From IMG/VR virus record IMGVR_UViG_3300031576_000270, positions 1 to 24,081 of that record: a stretch of 24,081 nt of DNA; one strand, given 5' to 3'. The position numbers and the translations under genes were made by a program. A model generated the notes under the pieces. It was given only the letters and a program-made list of their open reading frames with translations. It had not been told where the DNA came from and did no database searches. Each line of letters begins with the position of its first letter. The stretch's first letter is position 1. Below are positions 5,583-13,765 of this stretch, piece by piece. Source of the stretch: a virus.

Positions 5583-6889
5583 TTGCCCCTGTCCCAGAAG
5601 ACATAGCGCGCGCAATCGCGGAACGATGGTATCCGCTCCGTCCACACGCGGAGCAGATACGCCTCTGCCAAAGCACTGCTCGATATCGAATCGTTGCCGC
5701 TGGCCGGCGCAGCGGGAAGACAGAGCGAGCGAAGAGACATATTGTCCGCCGAGCGATGGCCGTTCCTGGACATTATTTTTTGGCCGCCCCAACTCGGGAT
5801 CAGGTTCGGAGCATTTTTTGGGATGATCTGAAGACCATGACTATGTCTGGTCTCTTTGAAACTCGACCCTATGAATCGCGCCTGACGATCCCGATGCCAA
5901 ACGGCAGTCATATCCATTTGATCGGTCTCGACAGGCCCCAGCGGATGGAGGGTATCTCCTGGACAGGCGGTATCGTGGACGAAATAGCGGACGTGCGGGA
6001 TGACGCATGGGGCAAGCACATCTCTCCGGCGCTGGACACCGTCGACCCGCGTCGTCCAAATCTCCGCGCGTGGTGCTGGCTGATCGGCGTCCCAGACGGG
6101 CTGGGACAATTTTACGAACTGTTCCAGCGCGCCAAGACGCTCCCTGATTGGGAGACGTTCACTTGGCCATCCTCTGACATCCTCCCCCCTGATGTGATCG
6201 AGTCGGCGAAACGGTCGCTCTCGGCGCAACAGTATCGCCAGGAATATGAGGCATCGTTCGAGGGGTCGTCAGGGAGAATCTATCCTGACTACGGCGACGC
6301 CAACACGACGACGGAGACCATTCTGCCGCACGAGCAGCTACACTGGACACACGATTTCAATTACACCCCGCTCTCATCGTGCGTCGTGGTTGTGCGTGGT
6401 GATGGAGTGCTGATCCTGGACGAGATCATCCTGCGATCTGCCGTGGCCCGCCAGTCTGCAATGGAGTTCTGCGAGAAGTTTTCGACCCATAAAAACAGAG
6501 CCATAAAATTATATGGCGATCCATCGGGGAAGGCCGGAGAAAAACATGCGCAGGCATCGGACTATACCGAGATCGAGGGCGTGTTGCGCGCCAATAGATG
6601 GAGCGTCGAGAGATGCGTTGCGACTGCGGCCCCAGCAATCAAGGATCGCCAGAATGCGGTGCGCGCCATGATCCTGACGGCAGATGGACAGATCAGACTC
6701 CGAGTGAATCCGGACAAGGCTCCGTGGTCTCACAGAGGCCTCTTGCGCACGGAGCTGAAACCAGGATCGTCATTCCTGGAGACGGAATGCGATGCGCAAC
6801 ACATCACTACTGCCATCGGGTATTTCATCCATCATGATTACGCGGCATCGCGAGCGCCCGCGCCCGCTGCGACGTGGAGGGCCGCATGA
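5579..6889 (+). CDS. terL: Terminase large subunit
   Basis: This 436-residue packaging motor couples ATP hydrolysis to DNA translocation into the prohead and cuts the concatemer. The ATPase domain has Walker A AAGRRSGKT (residues 40-48), Walker B GGIVDE (130-135) and a coupling-motif candidate around IGVPDGLGQFY (169-179). The C-terminal nuclease domain has THDFNYT (D259) and YGDPSG (D314). The last segment, HITTAIGY (408-415), lacks the Asp often found before the final helix, so the third metal ligand may be elsewhere. Length is usual for the family. It starts at an ATG overlapping the small terminase stop, and its stop overlaps the ATG of the minor head gene. Confidence 0.95.
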   Translation: MIAPVPEDIARAIAERWYPLRPHAEQIRLCQSTARYRIVAAGRRSGKTERAKRHIVRRAMAVPGHYFLAAPTRDQVRSIFWDDLKTMTMSGLFETRPYESRLTIPMPNGSHIHLIGLDRPQRMEGISWTGGIVDEIADVRDDAWGKHISPALDTVDPRRPNLRAWCWLIGVPDGLGQFYELFQRAKTLPDWETFTWPSSDILPPDVIESAKRSLSAQQYRQEYEASFEGSSGRIYPDYGDANTTTETILPHEQLHWTHDFNYTPLSSCVVVVRGDGVLILDEIILRSAVARQSAMEFCEKFSTHKNRAIKLYGDPSGKAGEKHAQASDYTEIEGVLRANRWSVERCVATAAPAIKDRQNAVRAMILTADGQIRLRVNPDKAPWSHRGLLRTELKPGSSFLETECDAQHITTAIGYFIHHDYAASRAPAPAATWRAA

Positions 6890-7908
6890 GCCGAGCGCAA
6901 GACATGACCCCATCGGAGATACTTGCCCGGGCAGAGCGCAGGCTGGTGCAGTCCGTGATCGTTCGGATGGACTCGTTTGTGGCGTTCGCGGCCCAAAAGA
7001 TGTCGGTAGACAAAGGGGCGATAGCCGATGGAGGAGGCAACGACAGATTGTTTTTGCCAGCCGCTAACGAGGTGTCCGACGCAGCAAAAAGACTGGCTCT
7101 CCTCGACCTGACCGACGAGATTCTTGCGGCAGCGGAAGAGATGGAATTGCTGGCGTGGGCTGTGGAGACGCTTTCGTTCCGGCGCGAAACCCCAGTGGAC
7201 ATAGGGATCACAGCGAAATGGCCAGCGCGTAGAGCAGGAGACCGATCCACCACAAGAGAACACGTGGCGTGGTGGATCGAAAGAGTCCTGCGCGACATGG
7301 AGGAGATCGCCCTCCTGCCGGAAAAGCGAGATCGTGAATCTATGTGGCAGATGCGGTGGTCAGTCCATGTGCGCGAATCGTATGGGGCCAGGTGGTCTCC
7401 ACCCATTGCCGAGGCGGGGCGTCAGCGCGATGTCGCCGCGCCCATCAAGGTGCTCTCCGACGCGGAGTGGCAGCGGGCGGTGAAGCTCCTCCGACGCGAG
7501 ATTTTCTCGACCTCTACTGGATTCATTTCGTCCACTGGCACCCTGGCCAACACCGCAAAGGGGCTGGTCGGAACGGAGCTATCTCGTGCTGTCTCTGCCG
7601 GCAAGGGCGCGGCCACAGACGCGAACGGACACGTCGTGACAACGCGAGCATGGGTCTCTGTCCTAGACGAAAAAAATGAGGCAGAGCCGGACGACGAAAA
7701 AGAATCAGACTGCCGCTCTCGCGACGGCCTAACAATCGAGGAAATCACCGCTCGGTTCGGTCGCTACACGCCGCCGCCGCTGCACATCAATTGTCGGTGC
7801 GACACGATCCCCGTTTACGCGGAGTATGCCGCCCTGGTCGACAAGTACGGGTCTGCCGGCGCTGCACCACCGCAAAAGACTATCACTGACTGGCTGGACG
7901 AGCTGTAG
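6886..7908 (+). CDS. MuF-like minor head protein
   Basis: This is 340 residues from the ATG at 6886, which overlaps the terminase stop and has GGAGG five bases upstream. A GTG twelve bases earlier in frame has no such site. The N-terminal two thirds are mainly helical. The C-terminus carries the Mu F/SPP1 gp7 signature: TTRAWVSVLD, then SDCRSRDG and finally PPPLHINCRCDTIPV (about residues 296-310), with paired Cys residues that suggest a metal-binding or folding motif. In SPP1 and Mu such proteins sit inside the capsid near the portal and may accompany DNA. Here the gene comes before the portal gene, whereas portal-then-MuF is the more familiar order. Confidence 0.85.
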   Translation: MSRAQDMTPSEILARAERRLVQSVIVRMDSFVAFAAQKMSVDKGAIADGGGNDRLFLPAANEVSDAAKRLALLDLTDEILAAAEEMELLAWAVETLSFRRETPVDIGITAKWPARRAGDRSTTREHVAWWIERVLRDMEEIALLPEKRDRESMWQMRWSVHVRESYGARWSPPIAEAGRQRDVAAPIKVLSDAEWQRAVKLLRREIFSTSTGFISSTGTLANTAKGLVGTELSRAVSAGKGAATDANGHVVTTRAWVSVLDEKNEAEPDDEKESDCRSRDGLTIEEITARFGRYTPPPLHINCRCDTIPVYAEYAALVDKYGSAGAAPPQKTITDWLDEL

Positions 7909-7932
7909 GCGTAGCACCGGCGCCATCGGGCG
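7909..7932 (+). repeat. Intergenic 24-bp repeat, copy A
   Basis: This segment directly follows the stop of the MuF-like gene and matches 13104-13127 at 20 of 24 bases. A shortened copy (GCGCAGCAC-ATCGGGAGGG) runs on into the portal SD. It contains the small hairpin GCGCC-ATCG-GGCGC (7920-7933). It may be a duplicated translation-initiation leader. Confidence 0.45.
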
Positions 7933-7955
7933 CAGCACATCGGGAGGGAGTATTG

Positions 7956-9611
7956 ATGCTGGAGACAATCTGGAAAAAGCTGCGCGGGCTTGCCGGAGCG
8001 AAGGGCGTAGCGAAGGCCCCACCTGGGGAAACACCGGTCATCAGACGCGAGAACGCGGCGCGATGTCTCTCCGTGCCAGCGCCGTCATACGATCCACACG
8101 CACAGTTTGATTTTCGCCTGGGCCCTGGAAGCCTACCTCCAGTAGACGCGGCGATCCAGGCGTTCATCGCCGCTCCTGGCGCGGTAGATGCGACACTCTA
8201 TTGCGCGGGTGAGCGGGGCTACGTGATGCGGCATGTCACAGACGCCCAGAGCATGTCGCAATGCCTACTGAAATCGTCTGTGGGGCGCCCACGAATCACG
8301 GAGTCATCCTTCTCGTCCGGAGACTACCCAGACCTGACCGGCGGGCCCCAAGCAGGGACGGAGTTCACGCAACTGCTCATGGGGCCGCTGACGCGGCAGC
8401 AATATCTCTACGATTACCTGAAGATGCACGCGCAGGCATGGTACGCCTGGACGCATGATCCGGTGGCCAAGAGGATCGTAAGATTTTACACCGATTTTGT
8501 TTTTGGCGATCCGCCCAAAGTCCGCGTCACCAAAGGCGAGCAGGAGACATGGGATGATTACGCTACAGACAACGACCTGTGGAAACGGTGTGCCACGTGG
8601 AACGATGAGCTATCCATTTACGGAGAGCTATTCATCGCTATTGGCGCTACGCCCCTGGTATCCATAGACCCCAGCACAGTGCTGGAGATCGTGACAGAGC
8701 CGGACGACATTGAGCGCGTGTATTACTACCATGTGCAGTATCCGACGCAGTATCAGACCTATGTGCGGGATGGCGTAAAGTCCAGCGACTACATCCTGCG
8801 GCAGGTCCCCGCAGATCAAGTGTTGCACGTCAAAATCAATTCCGTGTCGAACGAAAAGCGGGGACGCAGCGAACTATTGCCAGTGCTGGGATGGCTGAAA
8901 ATGCTGCGCGACTACATCACGTGGGACGCGATAAAAAAACGCAATGAGTCCGCCTTCACGTGGGACGTGAAAATAGACGGCAGCGCGGACGACGTGGCGG
9001 CATTCCAGGCGAAATCTCAGGGGCAGCCCCTACCGCAGCCAGGCTCGGAGTACATCCACAATGCGGCGGTGACGCGCACGCCCATCACGCCCACTATCGC
9101 TCGCGCCAGCGTGGCGAACACAGCCGACTGGATTCTCGCGATGATCGCGAATGGGGCAGGCATCCCGATGGGCTACTTCGCGACACCGGCGGAGGTGGCG
9201 ACAACACGGGCCTCGGCTCTGATCCAGACCGAGCCGGTGGCGCGAGCGATCAAGTCTCGTCAGGTGATCTGGGAGCGCGTGCTGATACGGCTCGCAGCGC
9301 GTATAGGGCTTGAGATCGAGGTGGTGTTCCCAGAATTGTACCCAGAGAATCGCGCCGACAAACTCAACCAACTGCGCCTGGCCGAGACGCAGGGCTGGCT
9401 CAGTCGCCAGACGGCGGCGGAGATGGCAAGCAGAGAGCTTGGGATCACGGCCTATGACTATGACACCGAAGCCCGAAAGGTCGCCAGGGACGCGGCCTCC
9501 GTGATGCCAGTGTGGGCGAGGGGAGGAGAGACAGCGCCTGCGGATCAACGCGGCCCTGACCGCAGCATGACAGGTCTGGCGGGGACAAAAAAAACGTTGC
9601 GGCAACTATGA
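7956..9611 (+). CDS. Portal protein
   Basis: This is 551 residues from the ATG at 7956, eight bases after GGGAGG; a TTG one codon earlier is less likely. The portal forms the dodecameric ring at one capsid vertex through which DNA enters and to which the tail is joined. Recognisable features are AWTHDPVAKRIVRFYTDFVF (residues about 160-180), the WNDELSIYGELFI segment, DQVLHVKINSVSNEKRGRS (about 287-305), and the long-helix region IPMGYFATPAEVATTRAS (about 403-420), typical of SPP1 gp6/DUF1073-type portals. Neighbours (terminase, MuF, protease, capsid) agree. The 5' end carries copy B of the 24-bp dispersed repeat, encoding AGAKGV. Confidence 0.9.
   Translation: MLETIWKKLRGLAGAKGVAKAPPGETPVIRRENAARCLSVPAPSYDPHAQFDFRLGPGSLPPVDAAIQAFIAAPGAVDATLYCAGERGYVMRHVTDAQSMSQCLLKSSVGRPRITESSFSSGDYPDLTGGPQAGTEFTQLLMGPLTRQQYLYDYLKMHAQAWYAWTHDPVAKRIVRFYTDFVFGDPPKVRVTKGEQETWDDYATDNDLWKRCATWNDELSIYGELFIAIGATPLVSIDPSTVLEIVTEPDDIERVYYYHVQYPTQYQTYVRDGVKSSDYILRQVPADQVLHVKINSVSNEKRGRSELLPVLGWLKMLRDYITWDAIKKRNESAFTWDVKIDGSADDVAAFQAKSQGQPLPQPGSEYIHNAAVTRTPITPTIARASVANTADWILAMIANGAGIPMGYFATPAEVATTRASALIQTEPVARAIKSRQVIWERVLIRLAARIGLEIEVVFPELYPENRADKLNQLRLAETQGWLSRQTAAEMASRELGITAYDYDTEARKVARDAASVMPVWARGGETAPADQRGPDRSMTGLAGTKKTLRQL
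7990..8013 (+). repeat. 24-bp dispersed repeat, copy B
   Basis: Near the 5' end of the portal gene, this differs from 5141-5164 by a single C-to-T change. It is read in the same frame as the other copy. Confidence 0.55.
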
Positions 9612-9623
9612 TCGCAGTGCCAC

Positions 9624-9652
9624 TTGACTTTTCAAAAAAGCACACCTAATAT
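9624..9652 (+). promoter_or_regulatory. Putative internal promoter before the capsid genes
   Basis: TTGACT (9624-9629), a 17-base spacer and TAATAT (9647-9652) form a plausible sigma70 promoter in the small AT-rich gap after the portal gene. The expected start point falls at about 9659-9660, on the in-frame ATG at 9660. A second perfect TTGACA at 9655-9660 has no good -10. It would boost protease, scaffold and capsid expression. Confidence 0.5.
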
Positions 9653-10889
9653 GTTTGACATGGCTACTATACCTAAGATACCTAAGCGTTTCGTAAATGG
9701 GCATCGCGCCGGCACACAGTCAGAGAGCGCGGCAGCGATAGGCCTCATTCGCAAGCCGGCTTCGTCCCGCGTAGTGATCCGTCTTGGCGCATCGATTTCG
9801 AAGCCGGAGTCGGAGACCTCGCGTGCAGTGCGAGTCCGCGTGATCCAGGCCGGCCTCGGAAATTTATCCGACATGTATTATTTTGATCGTGCTGCCCTGG
9901 CGTCGCTCGTGCCGCTATTGGAGGGCGCGAAAATCTATGCGGATCACGGCCCGCGTGAGTCCACCGACGCGCGGTCTGTCAGAGACATCATTGGCTACTA
10001 CGGGGAGGTCGCGGTAGGAGAAGCGGACGGTGTGGCCGAGATCACCGCAACCGCGCATGTGCTGGACGGAGACGCCACGACGTGGGCATGGGACCTGCTC
10101 CGTTCGGCAGCGGAACGATCTGGCCCTGACCTGGTAGGCATCTCGATCTCCGCCAATGGAGAGTCAGAGCCAGCCAAAATAGATGTCGTCCTGGCCGAGA
10201 TCTCCGACTCGCCAGCGAAAGAAAAAATCCTGGCGGCGAAGAGTCAAGGAAAAACGATAGTCAATCGCGTGCGAAAATTCTTGGGGCCAGTGAGCGCCGA
10301 TCTCGTGTCCGAGGCTGGCGCTGGAGGACGGATTATGTCTGTGATGGAGGGAGAAATGAAAGAGACTGATGAGACCAGCGGGGAAACAATAGCACTCCCT
10401 CCGATGGGCGAGGGTGAAGCGCTGTCGCCGGAAGAGGTTAGAGCGGCGCTGATGGCGCTCATGGCCATAGCAACGAAACTTAGCGACGCGGAATCTGATG
10501 AGGCCAAGAAAGACGAGTACGCTCGGTACACGGAGCGATACCGGATGATGGCCGAGAAAATGGCCGAAGCGAAGGGCGATGCTCCGGTGGAGGAGGGCCG
10601 TAAGGACACCGAGATCGAACAAATAAAGGCGCGTCTACACGAGATGGAGCACCGCGTGGAAGTGGAAAAAATTCTCTCCGAGTTTTCCGTCCCAGCCGCG
10701 CTGAGGGCCCGGATCGTGGAATCTCTGCGGACATTTTCCACCGAGACGGAGATGCGCGGCGAAATGGCGGGGTGGCTGCGAGACATCGGCGCAATGAGTG
10801 CTGCGGGCGCTCCCCTGATGCGCGAGAAAAAAATGATGCAGGAGTCGGGCGCGGACAACACCGCTCTGTTCCGGGCATGTATGGGGTAA
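9651..10889 (+). CDS. Prohead protease with fused scaffold-like C-terminus
   Basis: This is 412 residues from the ATG at 9651. Other in-frame starts are a TTG at 9624 and an ATG at 9660, and none has an SD. The N-terminal half resembles phage head maturation serine proteases: MYYFDRAALASLVPLLEGA, YADHGPRES with candidate catalytic His99, VRDIIGYYGEV, and GISISANGE with candidate Ser165 or Ser167. The C-terminal half, from about residue 225, is acidic and helical (many Glu, Met, Lys), and is expected to be a coiled coil, like an internal scaffold removed by self-cleavage. This protease-scaffold fusion is a known design in tailed phages. It lies directly before the decoration and capsid genes. 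The extreme 5' end has a 9-bp tandem repeat (ATACCTAAG, 9669-9686) coding IPKIPK. Confidence 0.75.
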   Translation: MFDMATIPKIPKRFVNGHRAGTQSESAAAIGLIRKPASSRVVIRLGASISKPESETSRAVRVRVIQAGLGNLSDMYYFDRAALASLVPLLEGAKIYADHGPRESTDARSVRDIIGYYGEVAVGEADGVAEITATAHVLDGDATTWAWDLLRSAAERSGPDLVGISISANGESEPAKIDVVLAEISDSPAKEKILAAKSQGKTIVNRVRKFLGPVSADLVSEAGAGGRIMSVMEGEMKETDETSGETIALPPMGEGEALSPEEVRAALMALMAIATKLSDAESDEAKKDEYARYTERYRMMAEKMAEAKGDAPVEEGRKDTEIEQIKARLHEMEHRVEVEKILSEFSVPAALRARIVESLRTFSTETEMRGEMAGWLRDIGAMSAAGAPLMREKKMMQESGADNTALFRACMG

Positions 10890-10910
10890 TGACGACACCA
10901 GGAGGACACG

Positions 10911-11381
10911 ATGTCTACAGCTAAAGATACCACCACGAGGGAGCAAAAAGGATTCCAGCACACGGCTGTCCCGATCAATCCGGCCACGAGCTTCAACCAG
11001 GGCGATCTAGTCTATTGGGATGCTGGATTGGGGATCGCGCGACCCGCAACGACCGATGCGCACGCCGCAACGCTGCTGGGCGTGTCGGATCAGACAAACC
11101 CAATCCCATCGTATAGTCAGGGCTTAACGATCAGCAGTATCAGCCCGAGATTCGGCGACGAGCATATCTTCGCTACGACACCTGGAGAGACCTATAACTA
11201 TTTCGAGAAAGTTTTTCTGGCCGCCGCTGGGACAGATTCGCAAACTGTGACGACTGTGGCCGGGGCCAACTACGTCGGGTATGTTGTCCTGCCCAAGGGG
11301 GTCTCTTCCATCGTGGGAGCCGCAGGCGTATCGGTCGCCGTGAGGGTCGTTTGCCGCGTCCCTGGCATCGAGGTATCGTAG
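10911..11381 (+). CDS. Putative capsid decoration protein
   Basis: This 156-residue protein starts at the ATG at 10911 after CAGGAGGACACG, a strong SD. The sequence is rich in Gly, Ala, Thr and Val in a beta-like pattern: FNQGDLVYWDAGLGIARPA, then LLGVSDQTNPIPS, then NYVGYVVLPKGVSS. It has no signal peptide or membrane segment. A small beta protein between the protease/scaffold and the major capsid gene is the usual place for a head decoration or capsid-stabilising protein (lambda gpD position), and the product may bind the shell after expansion. The assignment rests mainly on position and composition. Confidence 0.6.
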   Translation: MSTAKDTTTREQKGFQHTAVPINPATSFNQGDLVYWDAGLGIARPATTDAHAATLLGVSDQTNPIPSYSQGLTISSISPRFGDEHIFATTPGETYNYFEKVFLAAAGTDSQTVTTVAGANYVGYVVLPKGVSSIVGAAGVSVAVRVVCRVPGIEVS

Positions 11382-11401
11382 GATTTAATCGGAGGATGAA
11401 A

Positions 11402-12526
11402 ATGGAAAAAGCAACGATCAGGGAGGCGATCCAGACTCGGCACTTGGCGACCACCGCGCGACAGATCAAGGAGTACTATGGCGTGGACATCACGGACTCG
11501 GCGATAGATTTTACGAGTCCGTTTTTCTCCTGGAAGAAATTCCGAGAGACGGCATACCGCATCACGCCGATCCGTGAAGCCTCTGCGGAGACCACGTTCG
11601 GGGCCTTGCTGCGAGCGGGGATTGATGCGGTGGCAAACCAGTGGTATCAGGCCGCAAAGGTCACTTACACGGCGTGGGCACAGCAGACCGTATCGTCTCA
11701 GCACTCCAGTTTTTACGCGCCCCTGAACCGCGCGGGATTGCCTCGGCGCACAGGTGCCGGAGAAAACTTTCCAGAGGTCAATACTCGTGGGCTGGATGTC
11801 CAGGTCACAAACTTTAAATTCGGGGCGATCATCGGATTTGAGCGAGAGCTTTTCGATGACGACCAGACTGGCCAGATCAGAGATCGCGCGGCTGGCATGG
11901 GAGAGAATAGCGCAATCGTCGAAGAGGCATGGACATACGCCAGACTCATCGGATCAGCCACGACGTTCGGCGGAGACGCTATCCCCGCCAGCGAGACAAA
12001 GCCTGCTGACGAGACTTTTTGGCCGTGGTCTACGACTCTGGTTGGCGGCGGGAGCAATCGGCCTGTGGCGTATGCTCCACTCACAGCCGATGGCTTTAAC
12101 GCGGCAAGGGTGGCGCTGCTCAACCAACTTGACCTACTTGGCAATCCACTGCTGGTCATGTCGGACACACTCATTGTTTCGCCGGAGGATGAGAGTCGAG
12201 CGAGGACATTGCTCAACTCGGCATATTTCCCTGCCGTGCCGAGTGCTACGCCTGGTGATCTCGGTGCATCGTTCGGGATGAATCCTTTTCAGGGGCAGGC
12301 CAATCTCATCGTCAGCCGGTTCATGCCTTCTGGCGCATGGGCATTGGGTCAAGCGCAGCGTGGGTTAATTTTCCAACGGCGCGATCCAGTGGAGATCATG
12401 CAAGAGAATCCACAGGCAGGACCTGCGTTTTCGCAGGATGTCTACCGGTTCCGGTCACGGGCAAGATGGAACGTAGATTGGATTGATCCCCGTTTTTGGT
12501 TTCTCGGAAATGACGGCACCGCCTAG
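11402..12526 (+). CDS. Major capsid protein
   Basis: This 374-residue product would form the icosahedral shell. The ATG at 11402 is chosen because GGAGG lies six bases upstream; the ATG at 11396 is too close to it, and a longer frame from 11351 would overlap the upstream gene. Features are a charged helical N-terminus (ATIREAIQTRHLATTARQIK), the central GFERELFDDDQTGQIRDRAA, and a C-terminal half with LNQLDLLGNPLLVMSDTLIV and FRSRARWNVDWIDPRFWFLG. This pattern matches HK97-fold capsid proteins related to the Mu gpT type. It sits between the decoration-like and tail-tube-like genes, with a strong SD suited to high expression. Confidence 0.85.
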   Translation: MEKATIREAIQTRHLATTARQIKEYYGVDITDSAIDFTSPFFSWKKFRETAYRITPIREASAETTFGALLRAGIDAVANQWYQAAKVTYTAWAQQTVSSQHSSFYAPLNRAGLPRRTGAGENFPEVNTRGLDVQVTNFKFGAIIGFERELFDDDQTGQIRDRAAGMGENSAIVEEAWTYARLIGSATTFGGDAIPASETKPADETFWPWSTTLVGGGSNRPVAYAPLTADGFNAARVALLNQLDLLGNPLLVMSDTLIVSPEDESRARTLLNSAYFPAVPSATPGDLGASFGMNPFQGQANLIVSRFMPSGAWALGQAQRGLIFQRRDPVEIMQENPQAGPAFSQDVYRFRSRARWNVDWIDPRFWFLGNDGTA

Positions 12527-12537
12527 GGAGGAACGCG

Positions 12538-13098
12538 ATGGCTGCGGACATGACAAAGATAGGATTCGGGGCTGGACGGATATATGTTGGCGCTACGTTG
12601 CCTGGGGTTTCGGCCGCGCCAGTGTTCACGGCGGGTGTGCCTGCCGGTGGCATTGATATTGGGGCCACTAAATCATTGCAGATCACGATCAAGAACGATG
12701 TCTATGAGATCATGGTCGAGCAAGCGCACGCCCCGATTTTAGTGGCGAGCACGAAGGTGGCCGCAATGATCGAGATCGAGGCGGTGGAGATAGACCTTGA
12801 TCGGTTCGCCCAGTATCTTGCGTCGGCCACACATATCGTTGCGCCGAACATGGTGCAGGGCGGGACGCTCGTTCCGGTCGTTACGTTCTCTGTCGTGGCC
12901 GTGCAGCAGAGGCTTGACGACCCAACGAAATTGCGACACGTGATGTTATACAAGGCGTATTGTCCGGACGGAATCCCGCTCCCGTTCTCACGTGAGAAAG
13001 AGAGCAGCTACAAGGTTAAATTCTCCGCGCTGGCCGACTGTACCAGGGCCGTGACCGATCAGATTTACCAAATCGGGACGGAGGAATTATTTGGGTAA
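12538..13098 (+). CDS. Tail tube-like structural protein, paralog 1
   Basis: This 186-residue product begins MAADMTKIGFGAGRIYVGA, after GGGAGGAACGCG. GATKSLQITIKNDVYEI, followed by alternating beta-type segments and EIEAVEIDLDRFAQYLAS, is the pattern of phage tail tube subunits, which stack as hexameric rings to make the tail tube. It ends DQIYQIGTEELFG. The next gene encodes a clear relative of similar length with the same landmarks. Which one forms the tube is undetermined; the other could be a minor tube, capping or head-tail joint protein. Its place directly after the capsid gene, before the connector, is unusual. Confidence 0.65.
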   Translation: MAADMTKIGFGAGRIYVGATLPGVSAAPVFTAGVPAGGIDIGATKSLQITIKNDVYEIMVEQAHAPILVASTKVAAMIEIEAVEIDLDRFAQYLASATHIVAPNMVQGGTLVPVVTFSVVAVQQRLDDPTKLRHVMLYKAYCPDGIPLPFSREKESSYKVKFSALADCTRAVTDQIYQIGTEELFG

Positions 13099-13103
13099 TA
13101 AGC

Positions 13104-13127
13104 GCGGAGCACCGGCAACATCGGGTG
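13104..13127 (+). repeat. Intergenic 24-bp repeat, copy B
   Basis: This follows the TAATAA end of the first tail tube gene and matches 7909-7932 at 20 of 24 bases. It leads into the weak SD of the next gene (GGGTGG). A short CGGC/GCCG stem is possible here. Confidence 0.45.
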
Positions 13128-13134
13128 GCCGACG

Positions 13135-13749
13135 ATGGCTGTGGACGTCCAAAACATATGGGTTGGGGCGGCGTCACTCTACCTGCGCTGCGATGTCCCC
13201 CTCTCCGGAGCCGCGCCGGAGTTCACCGATGGAGCGCCAGACGGAGGCGCGTCGGTAGGCGCAACACGGCATGCTGCGGTACGCCTGTCGCATGAGGTTG
13301 TGCCACTCTACTCGGTGGCGTACATCTCCGCCCTCGATGCCGTAACCGTTGGCGCGATAGCGGAGATCACGGCGACGCTATCAGAAACATCTCTCGCCAC
13401 ACTGCACGATCTCCTCCACTCCACGACCAATACTGGCGCGCTCGTCACAGGTGGCACCACGACCGAGCTCATAGCTCCGATCCCTGGCGTCTGCATCGTC
13501 CAGCCACATCCATCGGGAGACGGGAGCCTGCTCTACGCGATGCTGTACCTGGCGTATCAGAGCGACAAGGTAGAGTGGACGAACTCCAGGACAGCAGAGA
13601 CCGCCTATAGCGTGACGTTCCGAGGCTTGGTGGATGTCACCAGACCGCAGGGGGACAACATCTATCAGCTCGGCATCATTCCGCCACCTGGCGATCCGAT
13701 CGGTGTGTATGGCGGAGGGATGTCCTATGGCTGGGCCATGTACGGGTAA
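13135..13749 (+). CDS. Tail tube-like structural protein, paralog 2
   Basis: This 204-residue product begins MAVDVQNIWVGAASLYL and shares ordered landmarks with the previous gene: GAAPEFTDGAPDGGASVGAT near the N-terminus against APVFTAGVPAGGIDIGAT, and DNIYQLGI near the C-terminus against DQIYQIGT. The C-terminus extends with a Gly/Tyr-rich tail (YGGGMSYGWAMYG) absent from its neighbour. The pair probably arose by tandem duplication and then diverged widely. It is likely a second tail tube-fold protein. The start has only a weak GGGTGG SD, within the intergenic repeat copy B leader. Confidence 0.6.
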   Translation: MAVDVQNIWVGAASLYLRCDVPLSGAAPEFTDGAPDGGASVGATRHAAVRLSHEVVPLYSVAYISALDAVTVGAIAEITATLSETSLATLHDLLHSTTNTGALVTGGTTTELIAPIPGVCIVQPHPSGDGSLLYAMLYLAYQSDKVEWTNSRTAETAYSVTFRGLVDVTRPQGDNIYQLGIIPPPGDPIGVYGGGMSYGWAMYG

Positions 13750-13765
13750 CATCTAGGAGAGCACT

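Noticed and set aside
5510-6229. 239-residue leftward frame opposite the large terminase
   Set aside because: It is the antisense shadow of conserved terminase motifs.
10244-10996. 250-residue leftward frame opposite the protease/scaffold gene
   Set aside because: It is Ser/Arg/Ile-rich antisense shadow sequence and runs through the junction with the decoration gene.
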